From Triglochin maritima (lineage: Eukaryota; Streptophyta; Magnoliopsida; Alismatales; Juncaginaceae), in contig OY821791.1 of assembly GCA_963682175.1 (NCBI GenBank), positions 19,186,542 to 19,250,541 on the forward strand: a DNA stretch of 64,000 bases, read 5' to 3'. The notes below the pieces were generated by a model that saw only the letters and a program-made list of their open reading frames with translations, did no database searches and was not told the origin of the DNA. This document shows, one piece after another, positions 10,474 to 22,485 of the stretch. Numbering within the stretch: the first letter of the stretch is position 1; each line of letters begins with the position of its first letter. A program made the position numbers and the translations under genes.

Positions 10474-11241
10474 ATGACTACAAGTGCATGAGATGGTTAT
10501 AGGTACTTCATTACGTTCACAGATGATTATAGCCATTACAGTTATATTTAAAGAATTCAAGAATCCTTGACAAGTGAATCCTTTGACAAGTTCAAAGAAT
10601 TAAAGAATGAAGTCGAGAACAAACTCAATAAGAAGATCAAAAGTGAATCATTTGACAAATTCAAAGAATTCAAGAATGAAGTAGAGAACAAACTCAATAA
10701 GAAGATCTAATCTTTCAAACCCATCGTGGAGGTGGACATTACTTGACATGGTTAGATCAATGATGAGTCCAGTTGAATTGCCACTTTACTTTTGGAGTTA
10801 TGCACTACAAGCTGCGGCCTACACATTGAATAATGTTCCATCCAAATTTGCAGAGAAAATGCCGTATGAGCTTTAGAGTGGTAAATTATCCAAGCTCAAG
10901 TTTCTCAAGATTTGGGGTTGTGAGGCCTACGTGAAAAGATTGATGTTGACCAAAACTCCAAGGCAAGACTTTTAGCGAAAGGTTTTACTCAAATTCAGGG
11001 AATTGACTACGATGAATGTTTTTCACCAGTTGCCATGTTCAAATCTATTCAGATTATGCTCGCTATTGCCGTATTTCATGATTATGAAATATGACAAATG
11101 AATGTCAAAACAATGTTCTTTTACAGGAACTTGGAGGAGTATGTGTAAACAATCCATTTATGGATTGAAGCTGCAAGCATCGAGGAGTTGGAACAAACGC
11201 TAATCTGACCCAAATGACCCGTCATTGGTTGATCCAAATCC
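10474..11241 (+). pseudogene. Copia-2 integrase and RT remnant
   Basis: Continuation of copia-2 after the solo LTR. Integrase core sequence is broken by stops and by a 69-bp tandem duplication. A better preserved stretch follows (LPLYFWSYALQ, FLKIWGCEAYVKR). At about 10950 the sequence jumps from integrase to an RT N-terminal piece, so a large internal deletion has removed the linker. The RT itself is short and frameshifted, ending with a 'YGLK.QASRSW' fragment near 11190. It is cut at 11242 by the copia-3 LTR. Confidence 0.75.
10573..10710 (+). repeat. 69-bp tandem duplication in integrase
   Basis: Two adjacent copies (10573-10641 and 10642-10710), 69 bp each, differing at a few bases. The length is a multiple of three, so the duplication itself keeps phase. 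It sits in the integrase core of the copia-2 remnant. The few differences indicate that it is not very recent. Confidence 0.8.
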
Positions 11242-11696
11242 TGTTGGATTTCGTGACCCATATTTGTATATATATTTTTAAATTTTACAAGAAATTAGGA
11301 CCAGTTTTCATATTTTTCAACAATTTATATACAAAACATCATAATTGTATACTAATTAATATTGAAATACATATATTGGATCATACATAGGGGATTATAA
11401 AATCCTTTTTACCAATCGGAAGTTGGGTTGCACGTCGGATTGCCTCGGAATCACCTCCAAGTGTTCACCAAACTCTAAACAAGATTACGAGATCGAAGCT
11501 AGGTAATCAATTAACAAAGGAGGGAGAGAGGGAAGCAGGAGAAGGAGAGGGAGAGTGGAGAGAGAGAGAGGTGAGGGAGAGAAGGAGGGAGAGAGAAGGA
11601 GAAGGGGAGAGAGAGATGGAGTGTGTGGTCATTTCTATGGTTTCCTAGGTCATTTCTTCACATTTTCTTCATTTCTACCACTAATTTCTTACTCAA

Positions 11697-14492
11697 ATGG
11701 AACATTTAGTGCGTTCTAGCACTGATTTAGGGCTGTTGCAGGAGGATGGCAGCCATGAGCCTCCGCAAATAGCAAAAACAAACCATGGAGATGCAGCTAG
11801 AGGAAGTTCTGAGTTGGGTTCGCCAATTGTGGGGGAGTAGCTGAAACCTAGGAAATGGTACGAGCTTTTTGGTGCTGGTGTCAAGACCAAGACCAAGACA
11901 ACTCTTGAGTTCATCCAGCCAGAGCTAAAAGATGGAGTTAACGTAGCGGTGTGCACCAAGCAACAAGTGGTGGATGCACTAAAATCTTGGGAGAAGGTTC
12001 TCTTTGGTTACTTTGTGGAGTTCAAACCCCATTTACCAACCCTAGAAAGGTACCTACACAAACTTTGGGAGTTACATGGGGGAGTAGAGGTGATTCACCG
12101 CGAGAACGGGTTCCTACTTTTCAGGTTCACACTAGAAGAAGACCAGAAGCATGTGCTTGAACGTGGAGTTGGTTTGTAAGGGGAACCCCCTTAGTGGTTC
12201 AGCAATGGATGCCTGAAATGGTCATGGAGAGGAGTAGAATATCATCCAATCTGATTTGGATAAGGATGCCGCAGTTAGACCTTTGTTTTTGGTCACCGGA
12301 GATCTTGAGCACAATTGATAGTGTTCTTGGGAAGCTGTTAATCGTTTATATTTACCGCAAGTGCACGACGTCGGTGAAGACACGACAAGTATGAGTCATG
12401 TCCAAGAGGAGGTGAGTAGCTTCTGGTTGGTACGAAATCAAGTGGCGAATAAAGGGAAAAGAGATTTGAGTATGCTAATCTAAGATACACTTAACTAGTA
12501 AGAAGGAATGCGAAAGAAAGCAACTAACAAGTGATTCAAACTAAACTAAGAGAACTTAATGCAAAGCTGCAAATCAAGAAGAGAGACCCCTAAGGGGTGG
12601 AGTGAGTGCACACATGTAATAAGATTGTGAAGAATGCATTCAATAGGCACAAATGTAGGTAGTGTTTTCATGTATAGGAAGTGTCTAATGGTTATGGGAA
12701 AACCTATCAATCCAATCACTAACCTAATTGATTAACATTCACATACACAAGTTGGTTATTTCTGGAGCTAAACAAGCATGAGAGGTGTCTAATTGTTGTG
12801 GCAAAAACCCATCAAGTTACAAAGTTCTATCCTAAACAAGCAAGCATACATTCATGTTTATCAACACATTTTATAACAAAACATTCATTTTCATTCTCTA
12901 TTGCATGTATAAAACATCAACTACACCCCCAAAGGGGATGGAACTACTCACTACTCATTAAACTAATTATAATCTTAAGAAAGAAAACCATATTAACTAA
13001 GTCTACTGAGATTATTGAAATGAAATTAAACTAAGCATGCAAGCAACATAAAAGAAGCAACATAACAAAGAAACTTTTATTAATTTTAGACTCACAATAC
13101 AAGTAGCATCTCCCTACTTGAGTATTTTCTCCAAGGCTTCACATCAAGTAGAGAGAATAGCCACCAAGTATGTAGTAGATTACAAGGGAAGACGATGAGT
13201 TCTATTTATAGTCATTGTAAAAGGTAATCAGGGACAATCCCCCGATGTGGGACTAATACAACACGAGAAATAGATATAAATCACCCTAATACATGATCTG
13301 CCTGAAGCCTGTCGGATATGGAGTCGACCCCACCGCCAATCAGCGATCTCAGACCGCCATCTCAGATCTCCAGGAAGTGTGCTTTCCTAGAGTGATTTCT
13401 TCATGTGTGATGCACCCAAGTCGGTTGTTGGAGTTTAGGCCCGAATCGAATTGCCAAAATACTCCTCATGATGGTGTGGAGTTTCTTCATTTTCTCATTG
13501 GTCATTTGAGCTTACATTCGGGTCCTTCTCCCTTGCATCTCAGTCCCCAAGTCTCACAACTCAGTCTTTTTTCTTGCTTTTAGGTCCTTTTATGCATCTT
13601 CTCCTCAAACCTGTTTATTCCTGAAACTCAAACATAAAACTCATTACATAGCATTGTTTAGGTTCAAGATAAAGGATATAAGACACAAATGAATGCATGA
13701 AATGATGTCAATCAGAAGCTGTTATACACGGATGATAATACGACTTCGGGAAAGAGGTTATCTTTTGCAAGAGTTTGTGTGGAGGTTGAAGAAACTTTCA
13801 TGTATCCTGATTTCGTGGTGATTCAAATCGAAGGGGGTGCTTCAGCGAAGGTGGACATGAAGTATGAGTGGAAACCGGCGCATTACGAGACATGCTTGGA
13901 GTTCGGGCACACTCTAGCCCACTACCCGCGAAGGCCAATGGAGAAAGAGAATGATATGGTGGCAGGGAAAGTGACAACAAAATCTACATCTAAGTCCCAA
14001 GAATGGGTGCAAGTAGATCAAAGAGGAGGATCTAAGAAGCAAGAAAAAGGAATTGAGTTGGCATGATGGAGGAGAGGGGTGGAGAAAACCCGGAACAAGT
14101 CATGCAAGAGCAAGCCAAGGACACGGAGGAACAAGATGATGGTTTGGAGGAACAAGGGAAGGCCATAACGGAAGTGGGGATCATAATGGAGGTAGACGCT
14201 CAAACAGAAATGGGGAGCCTTGGAACGGAGTTGGTGAGGGCTAAGCCAATGGAAAAGCCACAAGCTTTGTTACAAGAAGAACCAATCACAACTGAGCTTG
14301 CTAGTGAATGCACCAACCATGGAGGACTTTCCTCCTTTGGGGGGGACAAAGAATGTTCACCAAAAGTGACAGTAGGGACTCTTGTGACCACTAAAAGGGA
14401 GCCAACAATGAGTGGACATCAGCTTGGAGTGGTGCACAAACAAATCTCTGTAGGGGAGGGCCCTAAAGGGTTGTATTTTTCTCCAAGGGAGG
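11697..14492 (+). pseudogene. LINE-1 ORF1 (DUF4283-like RNA-binding protein), interrupted
   Basis: Coding parts are 11697-12335 and 13720-14492, separated by a solo LTR and one target-duplication copy. The first part holds the DUF4283-like core (WEKVLFGYFVEFKPHLPTL, RENGFLLFRFTLEEDQKHVLE, IWIRMPQLDL) and is collinear with LINE-2 ORF1. There is a stop near 11839 and a frameshift near 12170. The second part resumes the same protein (RLSFARVCVEVEETFMYPDF). Its zinc knuckle is damaged (CLEFGHTLAHYP, compared with CREFGHTLEKCP in LINE-2). A charged tail follows. In plant L1 elements ORF1 binds the LINE RNA. Confidence 0.8.
12336..13714 (-). mobile_element. Family A solo LTR in LINE-1 ORF1
   Basis: 1379 bp with ends TGTTAATCG and GATGTCAATCA, flanked by the perfect 5-bp duplication GAAGC (12331-12335 and 13715-13719). 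The U5 motif accgcaagtgcacg is near 12353. The TATA element (ctatttatag) is at 13202-13211, and two degenerate CCAAT palindromes are at 13331-13368. It splits a sentence of the LINE-1 ORF1 protein, which proves that it inserted after the LINE. Confidence 0.9.
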
Positions 14493-15911
14493 TGATTGAA
14501 TCAGTTATAATAACCATAAGTGCACGGCCACGTTGAAGTGGTGGCAAATACGGGTCGATCCACAGGGAGGTGTGTCGACGTTGGTTAGTTCGAAGGCGAG
14601 TGGGAATCAAAGGGGAGAAGAGATTGATTAAACTAACTAGACTAACTATGCTATGCTACACTAGTATGAAACAAACTAAGAAGATGAAAGCACTAATAAA
14701 ACTAAACTAAGTGACTAATAGATGAAGCTGGAAATCAGGAATAGAAAACCCCTAAGAGGTGGAGTGTATGTACATATGAAATAAGTGGTGATGAATGCAT
14801 ACAATAAGCTCAAGTGTAGGTAGTGTTTGTTATGCATAAGAAGTACCTCATGACAAGACCTATCATCCAAATCACTAACCTAAATGATTAATATGAGCAT
14901 GACAAGTTTGTTATTAAGAACCTAAACAAGCATGGAATGTACCTAAATATTACGGCAGAAACCATCAAGTTAAGTATTCTCTTTAATTCAAACAAGCATA
15001 CTAACATTTCTCACATACAACAACATATAACATTCATTCCATACTACATGACATGTATAAACATCAACTCCACCCCCAAAGGGGGATGGAACTACTAACT
15101 ACTCATTAAAGAAGACAAAACGAAATTAAGGTAATTAAGATAGGAAATGGATACATGCTAATTACTTCTACTAAGATTAAGACAAACAAAACAAGCTAAA
15201 CAAGCAAGCATTAAAACAAAGTCAACATTAAAACAAACTATGAAGAATTATTTTATTTACATGACTCACATTACAAGTGACATTCTTCTCCACCTTGAGT
15301 TTTTCTCCAAGGATTACTCCAAGTAGAGAGAATGCCACCAAGCAATGGGTAAATACAAAGGAGAAAGAAGAGTTTTATTTATAGTCATAGAAAAAGGCAT
15401 TCGGGGACAATCCCCCGGTATGGGACTGAAAACATAATATAAATGGACATAAAACAACATAACCAACGACCCGACTAAACCGTAAACATTTTGGGCACAT
15501 TTGGACCACCAATTGGCGGTCTGGGACAACCAATTGGCGGTCCATATGTCTTGGATTGAGTCTGGATTTTTGTTGTTTGTTTTCTGGCTTGATTTCTTGA
15601 TGTGTTATGAACCCGATTTGGTTGTGGATGTATGGGCCTGGATCTATGCTAAAATACTCCTCATGATGGTGTGGAGCTTCTTGATTTGCTCAATTGTTCT
15701 TTTGGTTTACATCCGGATCCTTCTCTCTTGCATCTCAGTCCATAAGTCCTGCAATCCAGTTTTTTTTTCTTGCTTTTAAGTCCTTTTATAGTCTCTTCTT
15801 CTCAAACCTGTTTATTCCTGAAACGTAAACATAAAACTCGTTACGTAGCATTTCTTAGGCTAAGAATAAAGGATATAAGACACAAATATATGCATGATAT
15901 GATGTCAATCA
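14493..15911 (-). mobile_element. Family A solo LTR at the ORF1 end of LINE-1
   Basis: 1419 bp, ends TGATTGAATCA and GATGTCAATCA, with the perfect target duplication GGAGG (14488-14492 and 15912-15916). The TATA element (ttatttatag) is at 15375-15384. Paired palindromes at 15503-15521 and 15525-15542 contain CCAATTGG. It has the same orientation as the solo LTR at 12336 but a different target duplication, so it is an independent insertion. Confidence 0.9.
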
Positions 15912-16416
15912 GGAGGTAAATTCTGTTGGAGAATTGCAAGGTGGGACCAAAGGTGAGGTTAGAAGGCAAGCATGTGATATGCAAGGGGGACAAGAATCAA
16001 TGGATTGTAGGGAGCATAAATCGAATGGGCTGAGCAGAGTGTACGAGTGCACCTCCGATCCCAGCCACTTACGCTGAAGGGGAAATATCATTACTAGATT
16101 GAGGGCTATGAGGGATAAGACAAGCATAAAGGGCTTGGGTAGGTTCGAGGCTCTTACTCATCTTGAGGGAATAAGGGATGAAGAAGAAATCGCTAACGAG
16201 GAAGTGAATGTAGAAGGTACAAATGAAGATCCATTTCAGCGAGTGAGTGAGAAAAAAGGAATGGAAACAAGGCTTTGTCTCCACCGCCTCCGGTGGATCT
16301 TGAAGTACTTTCACCACAACCCGAGGCATTCTGTGCTATTCGTGAGAAGGGGATGGAACAACATAAAGCAAACCGGGGTGGTAAGGGACAAAAGTCCCAT
16401 ATTACAAAGCCATTAA

Positions 16417-19400
16417 GGTACACGTGTGGAATGTGCATGGCGAAAATCTCCCCGGCCGTACACACATGATTCAGGGAAGAATAAAGGAGGTGAAAGCGGA
16501 CATTGTGTGCCTCCTTGAACATAATGTGAAGCTTAAGAAGATTGAGCACTTTCAAAAGGCAATTTGGGGCGTGAGTGAGAGTCAAACAACATGGTGATCA
16601 ACTCCGGTAGAATTCTTGTCATGTGGAATGAACTGAAGGTGGACCTTAAGGTCACTTATAAAACCACACAAATGCTGCAGCTGGAGGGTAGAGAGAAAAG
16701 GAATGGTAAAAATCTAGTTATCACGACGATCTATGCTGAAAATGGGCATGTGGAGCGGCGATCGCTTTTGGAAGATCTGGGTCGAGCCACCCCTCCGGGC
16801 TTGACGCCATGGCTGGTTTGTGGTGACTTCAATTGTATCAAGAATGCAAATGAGAAGAGGGGGGGGGGGGGGGGGGTTGCAGGGTTAAACCTGATGGCTA
16901 TGGAGGAATTCAATGCTTGTGTAGACCGACTTCAACTTTTCGAGGTCCATTAAACTGGTGGCGAGTTTACATGGTCCAATTCTTTGCATGGGGAGGTATG
17001 CATCGAGACGCGCATTGATAGAATACTCATGTCTCATGCGTGTATGCATCGAGATGCGCATTGATAGAATACTCATGTCTCATGCGTGGTTAGAAGTATT
17101 CCTTGACTATTTCTATGTTGTGGGGGATAGGGATTTGAGTGATCACTCGATGCTCATCATGGCCATGGAGTAAGAGGGCTCTCGTAAGAAGTGGATGATT
17201 AAGTTTGTGAATTTCTAGGCTGAACATGAGAAGTTTCAGGATGTGGTGAAGGAGGCATGAGCTACGAGACTGGAAGGCACTCCCATGTTCAGAATGATGG
17301 CAAAGCTAAATATTGTGAAGGAAGCGTTGAAGACGTGGAGTGGGGCGACCTTTGCAAATATTGAATGGAAAGTAGGCGAAGCCCAGCTCTCGTTTGCTGA
17401 AATCAGGAGACAACTGGAGGAGCACCAGAGTGATGAGAACCTCCTACAACGTGAGAGTCATTGTAAGGAGGACCTGGACCGAGACTTGGTGAGGGAGGAG
17501 GCTTTATTAAGGCAGAAATCAAGGGTACGATGGCTACACGAAGGTGGCCAGAATTCGAGAATTTTCCATGCTTCCCTTAGAGTGAGGAGTGCCACCAACA
17601 GTGTGAAGAGAGTGAGTGCGGAAGGGGTGCTTCTTGAGGATGAGGAAGCTATCTGGGAGGCCTTTCGGAGGCATTATTCTAACTTGTTTGCTAGTGATTT
17701 TCAGGTACAACATATCGATCCCATGTTATGACTTCCCCAGGTGGGGAGGCTGAGGCGCAAGCACTCATCCAACCATTGGATATGAAGGAACTTGAAAAGG
17801 TGGTGAAGCATTCGAATGTGGACAAGGCCCCGGGACCAGATGAGTTTAATGCCAAAATTTTCAAAGCTACTTGGGATTGTGTGAAGGGTGACTTGTTCAA
17901 AGCTGTTGACTCCTTCATGAGGAGTAGGGAAGCTACTAAAACAGGTCAACTATACATCTAATACAAGCATTACAAAGAAGACACCGTCCGCCACGGTTGA
18001 CGATTATCGCCCCATCTCTCTTTGCAATATGGTATACTGGCTCTTGTCGAAGATTTTAGCAAATAGATTGAAGGTCCTTCTTCCGAGCTTAGTGGAGGAA
18101 ACACAAAATGGTTTCATGAGTGGAAGGCGAATCAACGACGACATTTTACTTGCTCACACGATATGACACAACTTGCACTTGGGAGGAGGAAGGGGGCGGA
18201 TGTGCTTGAAGCTGGATCTTAGGAAGGCCTATGACTCTATCTCATGGTAATTTCTCAAGGAAGTTCTAAAGTGTTTTGGCTTCCCCGCCCATTGTTGTAA
18301 GCTGATGTTGGCATGCGTCCAGGCTTCTTTCATGGTCACAATAAATAGTGCAAACTCACGACCATTTCGTGTAACAAATGGTTTACGGTAAGGGGACCTG
18401 CTGACCCCCTACCTTTTTGTCCTTTATATGGAGGTGCTCAGCTCTATGTTCAGAAGGGAGGTGGTGAGGGGTACCCTCGAACCAGCAAGGTGAAGGGACA
18501 TTCAGGTATCACATCTTTTTGCGAACGATGTCATGGTCTTTGCTTCGGCAACTAGAACAAATGTGGGGCTTATCAAGCACATCCTTATTGAGTTTTCTGC
18601 TACCTCCAGGTTGCAGTTGAACATAGAAAAGAGTCAAATATTCATGGGGGGTGAAGCAAATGAGGGCACTTGGATTTGTGCACATCTAGGCATGGAGAGA
18701 GCTGTCTTCTCGATCATGTACTTGGGCCTCCCACTCTTCTCCTCACGACTGGGAAGACACCACTGCATGGGTCTCATCAGCAAGGTCTAGCAGCGGCTTA
18801 GCACATGGAAAAAGAATTTTCTATCGATGGCGGGTCGTGTGGAGTTTGTAAGAAGTGTGCTTGTGTCTATGAACATCTATTGGACATCAACTTTTCTTAT
18901 TCCGCGGAAAGTCTTGAAGGAAGTGGAAAGCATCAAGATGCACTTTGTATGGGGAGGCCCTACTAAGTGGGTGGCTATAGCTTGGAAGGATATTAGCACA
19001 CCAAAGAAGGAGGGTGACTTGGGGCTTCGAATGCTGCGAGATTGGAATCCTGTTGGGCCATGCGCCTCCTTTGGCTGGTCGTGGAGGGTAGTAGCTCAGT
19101 TTGGGTCTATTGAATGAGAAGGAAGTACTTAAGGAACTGCAATATATGGTTAGCAAGGCCACCATCCGTTTGCTCATGGCGTGGTGGGGCATCTTCACTG
19201 TTCGAGAGTTGGCAAAGGATAAGATCCAATACCAAGTGGGAGATGGGATAGAAATAAGGTTCTTACCGATCCATAGTGCGGGCAGCCTTTGCTCTCCTCA
19301 CCGGGGTGATTGCGCCTTCAATATGATATGGGAGTTCCAAAGAATACTTTGGTATCATATTTTATCCGTGAGGGTTCATGGCTACTTCCTGAGTCAAGGT

Positions 19401-20100
19401 CCTTAGAGATAGAGGTGTTGTGGCCCAGAATTGTACAAATCAACATCCATGGAGGACGTGACACACCTATTAGGGTCGGAGCAAAGGGCGAGCTGTTCTT
19501 AGTCAAGGAAGAATGGACTTGGGTGGTACCTAGGCAAAGGCAAGTGGGCTGGTCAGGTATGGTATGACACAAACACCACATCCAGAAACATACCCTTACA
19601 CTTGGAGAGCCTTGCGAGGGCGGTTGTTGACAAAAGCATTCATGCGAGCTTGGGGTGAAAATCATGACCCCATTTTTGCCCTATGCGAGGAGAGGGACGA
19701 GGAGGATATGGCTCACCTCTTTTGGGAATGTAGCTTCTACAGGCAAATATGGCTACAAATGCTACGGATACTAAAGTTGGATACGAGGATGGGAAGAACA
19801 CTTGACATGGAGGTGGATAGGCTGAAGATGATTCGGGGAAGCATAACACAACAAAGCACCGTTTGACCTAGCTCTTGCTGCAACCATCTATGAGTGTTGG
19901 GAAGAGAGGGATAGGCGGATATTTAACAATGAGAAACGCCGACCCAAAGACATGGGCATCACCATCAAGGAGGCAGTGCGAGCGATGGGCACAAGAATTC
20001 AGGAAATTCAAGGGGACCCCGAGGCTTGGAGATTGTATGAGATTAGTTGAACCTAGTTGTGACGCTTGTAGGTGGTCACGAGTATATGGTAGCTTAGCAT
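16417..20100 (+). pseudogene. LINE-1 ORF2 (endonuclease-reverse transcriptase)
   Basis: Domains in order: APE-type endonuclease from 16417 (VHVWNVHGENLPGR, then 'LVCGDFNC' near 16815 and 'DLSDHSMLI' near 17135); a linker; RT (VDKAPGPDEFNAKIFK near 17820, 'DYRPISLCN' near 18000, 'KLDLRKAYDSISW' near 18210); an RT C-terminal region (STPKKEGDLGLR near 19000); and a zf-RVT-like knuckle near 19680-19730. Several frameshifts and stops break the frame. The RT catalytic box reads FAND (18518-18529) where LINE-2 has FADD, so a metal-binding aspartate is lost. A G18 run (16859-16876) and a 46-bp tandem duplication (16997-17088) lie in the endonuclease. Similarity to LINE-2 runs the full length. Confidence 0.85.
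16997..17088 (+). repeat. 46-bp tandem duplication in LINE-1 endonuclease
   Basis: Copies at 16997-17042 and 17043-17088 differ at one visible base. The unit encodes the RIDRILMSHAW motif of the endonuclease. Since 46 is not a multiple of three, the duplication shifts the frame. LINE-2 has a single copy here, so it arose in this LINE after the two diverged. Confidence 0.85.
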
Positions 20101-20426
20101 AGATTCTAGTTATGTACTTGGCATAACTCGAGGGTCGTAATAGACACATTTTTGTAGGATGTAAATGTTTTACATGCATCAATACTAGAGGTTATGCCTC
20201 CCTTTTTGCTTTGCAAAAAAAGAGCTAGTCAATCAATCTCTAATTCAATATTAGAATCTAGCTAATAACATCTTCCATGCTCCAAAGAATTTAATCTCTC
20301 AAGCAACCAATTAATAAGAAGAATTTAGGATGAAATGATGGATACAATACGGTGAGGAGAAAGTTTTGCATTAATTTTACAAAGGAAGGGAAGAGGGACC
20401 TTTTTACAGGGGATCCTCAAATCCAC

Positions 20427-20497
20427 ATCATGTGCAAACCACTTACACATGATCTCTCCACTAAACCATATCATGTGCAAACCACTTTGAACATGAT
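20427..20497. repeat. Two palindromic repeats in the copia-3 LTR
   Basis: Units at 20427-20453 and 20470-20497 have ATCATGTG and CACATGAT-type arms (the second arm of the second unit is shifted by a substitution). They are the counterpart of the three units at 9022-9157. Confidence 0.8.
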
Positions 20498-20944
20498 CTC
20501 TTGTTTATTTCTCATCTTTTCATCCCATAACTACCTTTGACAGAGGTGGATTAAATACAACCATTAATCAACAAAAATCTCTTATTGATATATTAAAAAA
20601 ACATGGGCAAACGGTCAGACCATTTTTCATTGTTTTTGAATTTACCAAATTTTGGATTAATATCCAACAAAATTTGGGATTTTAGGTTTTAGCGAATTCA
20701 TATGTTATAATATTACGGATCACATTATATCATGTAATATATTATCATATATAATGTCAAAACATTATACCCCATTATATATACATTTCATATGAATTTA
20801 TTTGTTATTCTAACCATGCCATTATTACGACATATTTATTTTATTACTTTACCAAATGTATATTATTTCATAACACATAAAACTTAATAAATCATATAAA
20901 ATATAAAATCACATCTCTTGTTTCCCAGTTTTGTGGTGTGACCT

Positions 20945-22485
20945 TGATTAGTAACATATCATGCATTCTATTCTTGCTATATATCCTTTATTTTGCCTCA
21001 ATTTTCTGCTAGTTAGTGTTTGTTTGTGGTATTTTAGGTATTAGGTAATAAAGAAGAGAAAGGAAGAGAAAAAGACTGAAATTTAAGAAGAAATGACTCA
21101 AATGAAGCAAAATGAACCTGTTTGTCATGCACAAGGACCCATCTGCAAATCAGGAAGGACCCAAATGAAATCCAGAGGGACTTGAATGCACGAAAAACAT
21201 TTCTGGAGCAAAAATTCCTCAAAACCATGATCTTGGGGAGTATTTGTGCAATTAAAGACAAACATGATTAAACCAGCGGACTAGGAGTGCACCCGACATG
21301 CAAAATAGGATGTTTAATTTATTGAAGAAAATTTGGGGCCGATCGGACCCAATTGATCCACCAGTGGTGGATCATTTTGGTCCAATGGGTCCCCAATTTT
21401 TCTCATGGCCATCAAATTGCAATAGACTATGGGTACAACAGACTATAGATAAAATTATTATAGCCATCAGATTGCTCCCACATTCATTTATACAACTCTT
21501 CTATAAATAGCAATGTTTCTTCTTTCTTTCCTCTTCTTCTCCACTTGCACCAATAGATTAGGTTAGTTTTTACCTGATTTGGCTGCAAGTAGAGGAAGGT
21601 GGATGAAGATTGCAATCTCACATTTTCTTTAATATAAGGTTGGATTCATGTTCCTCTGGTCATTAACTTTCTTTCTATGAAATTAGTTTTTGATTTTGTT
21701 GGTTAGTTTTCTAGTTAGAGTTTTATGCCATGTTTAGTCTTAATCTCTTGCTTTCCATGCTTATTATTATGATTAGTGAGTAGATCCACCCCACTTGGGG
21801 GTGGATGAAATGTAGTTGATGGTGAAGTGTATGATGGATTCTTCTTATCTTGTGTCATTTCATGTGCTTAATGTAGATCTATACTTGTAACTTACTAAAA
21901 CTTGTATTAGATGGGATAATGACCACACTAGGTACTTGTCTCATGTTAGATGTAAAGTTTATCTTGTTACTTGTAATGGTTTATCTTTGTATGGTAAATG
22001 GCTTGTTATGTATGGATGCTTGATTAGTAGAGAATGCATGAATGTACTAAGTAGTATGGATGGTTAATTGATGTCGTAATGGCCACACTAGGTACTTAGT
22101 TCATTCTTGAGAACCCAACGTGCATCTTAACTTCATGTCTAAAGATATTAGCCATGTATTCATGTAAATGTAGTTGATGTTAATTAGACTGTACACTAGT
22201 TTCTAGTTGATTTCACCTACTTTACACACTTGTGGTTAAGGAAATGAAGTCTCACACATGCACACACACCTCACTATTGCACCTCCACTCCAAGGGGTTT
22301 ATTTTAATTGTTGATTCACTCGTAGTTTAGTGTAGTTTGTTAGCATATCCCACTCATTCTTCTCTCATTTCCCACTCGAGTATGTTTGCAACAACAACGT
22401 GCACAACTCCTCGTGGACATAATCCGTACTTGTCTCTTCTTCGACGACATCGTGCACTTGCAGTTTATTATAATTGATTCAATCA
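20945..22485 (+). mobile_element. Family B solo LTR
   Basis: 1541 bp, from TGATTAGTAACATATC to TTGATTCAATCA, flanked by the perfect target duplication GACCT (20940-20944 and 22486-22490). TATA box ctataaatag at 21501-21510. A 21-bp palindrome at 21354-21374 (TGATCCACC arms around one odd base pair) lies 127-147 bp upstream of it. The 3' end carries the same U5 phrase (cgtgcacttgcag) as family A, and both ends are related to family A. It split the copia-3 LTR after LINE-1 did or independently of it. Confidence 0.9.
21354..21374. promoter_or_regulatory. Family B U3 palindrome
   Basis: An inverted repeat with arms TGATCCACC and GGTGGATCA around a 3-bp centre. It lies within a larger imperfect inverted repeat (ggaccc ... 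gggtcc). Its distance to the TATA box (127-147 bp) is close to that of the family A palindromes. Function is inferred only from position. Confidence 0.6.

Larger units (their letters stand above)
11512..20222 (+). mobile_element. LINE-1: L1-type non-LTR retrotransposon, full-length but dead
   Basis: Flanked by imperfect 15-bp target duplications, AGCTAGGTAATCAAT (11497-11511) and AGCTAGTCAATCAAT (20223-20237). The 3' end is 'ctttttgctttgc' plus a short A tail (20214-20221). The 5' UTR (11512-11696) is strongly purine-rich. ORF1 and ORF2 follow. Removing the two solo LTRs (12336-13714 and 14493-15911) and their target duplications leaves about 5.9 kb, close to LINE-2 (6.0 kb). Both LINEs share the 3' end and protein sequence, so they are one family. 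Stops, frameshifts and a damaged RT active site show that it is inactive. Confidence 0.85.

Noticed and set aside
11512..11640. GA-rich tract considered as satellite or regulatory GAGA element
   Set aside because: LINE-2 has a similar purine-rich 5' UTR at the same place, so it is part of the LINE.
16193..16585. Minus-strand 130-codon open frame
   Set aside because: Antisense to the LINE-1 ORF1/ORF2 boundary, where the plus strand carries the endonuclease start.
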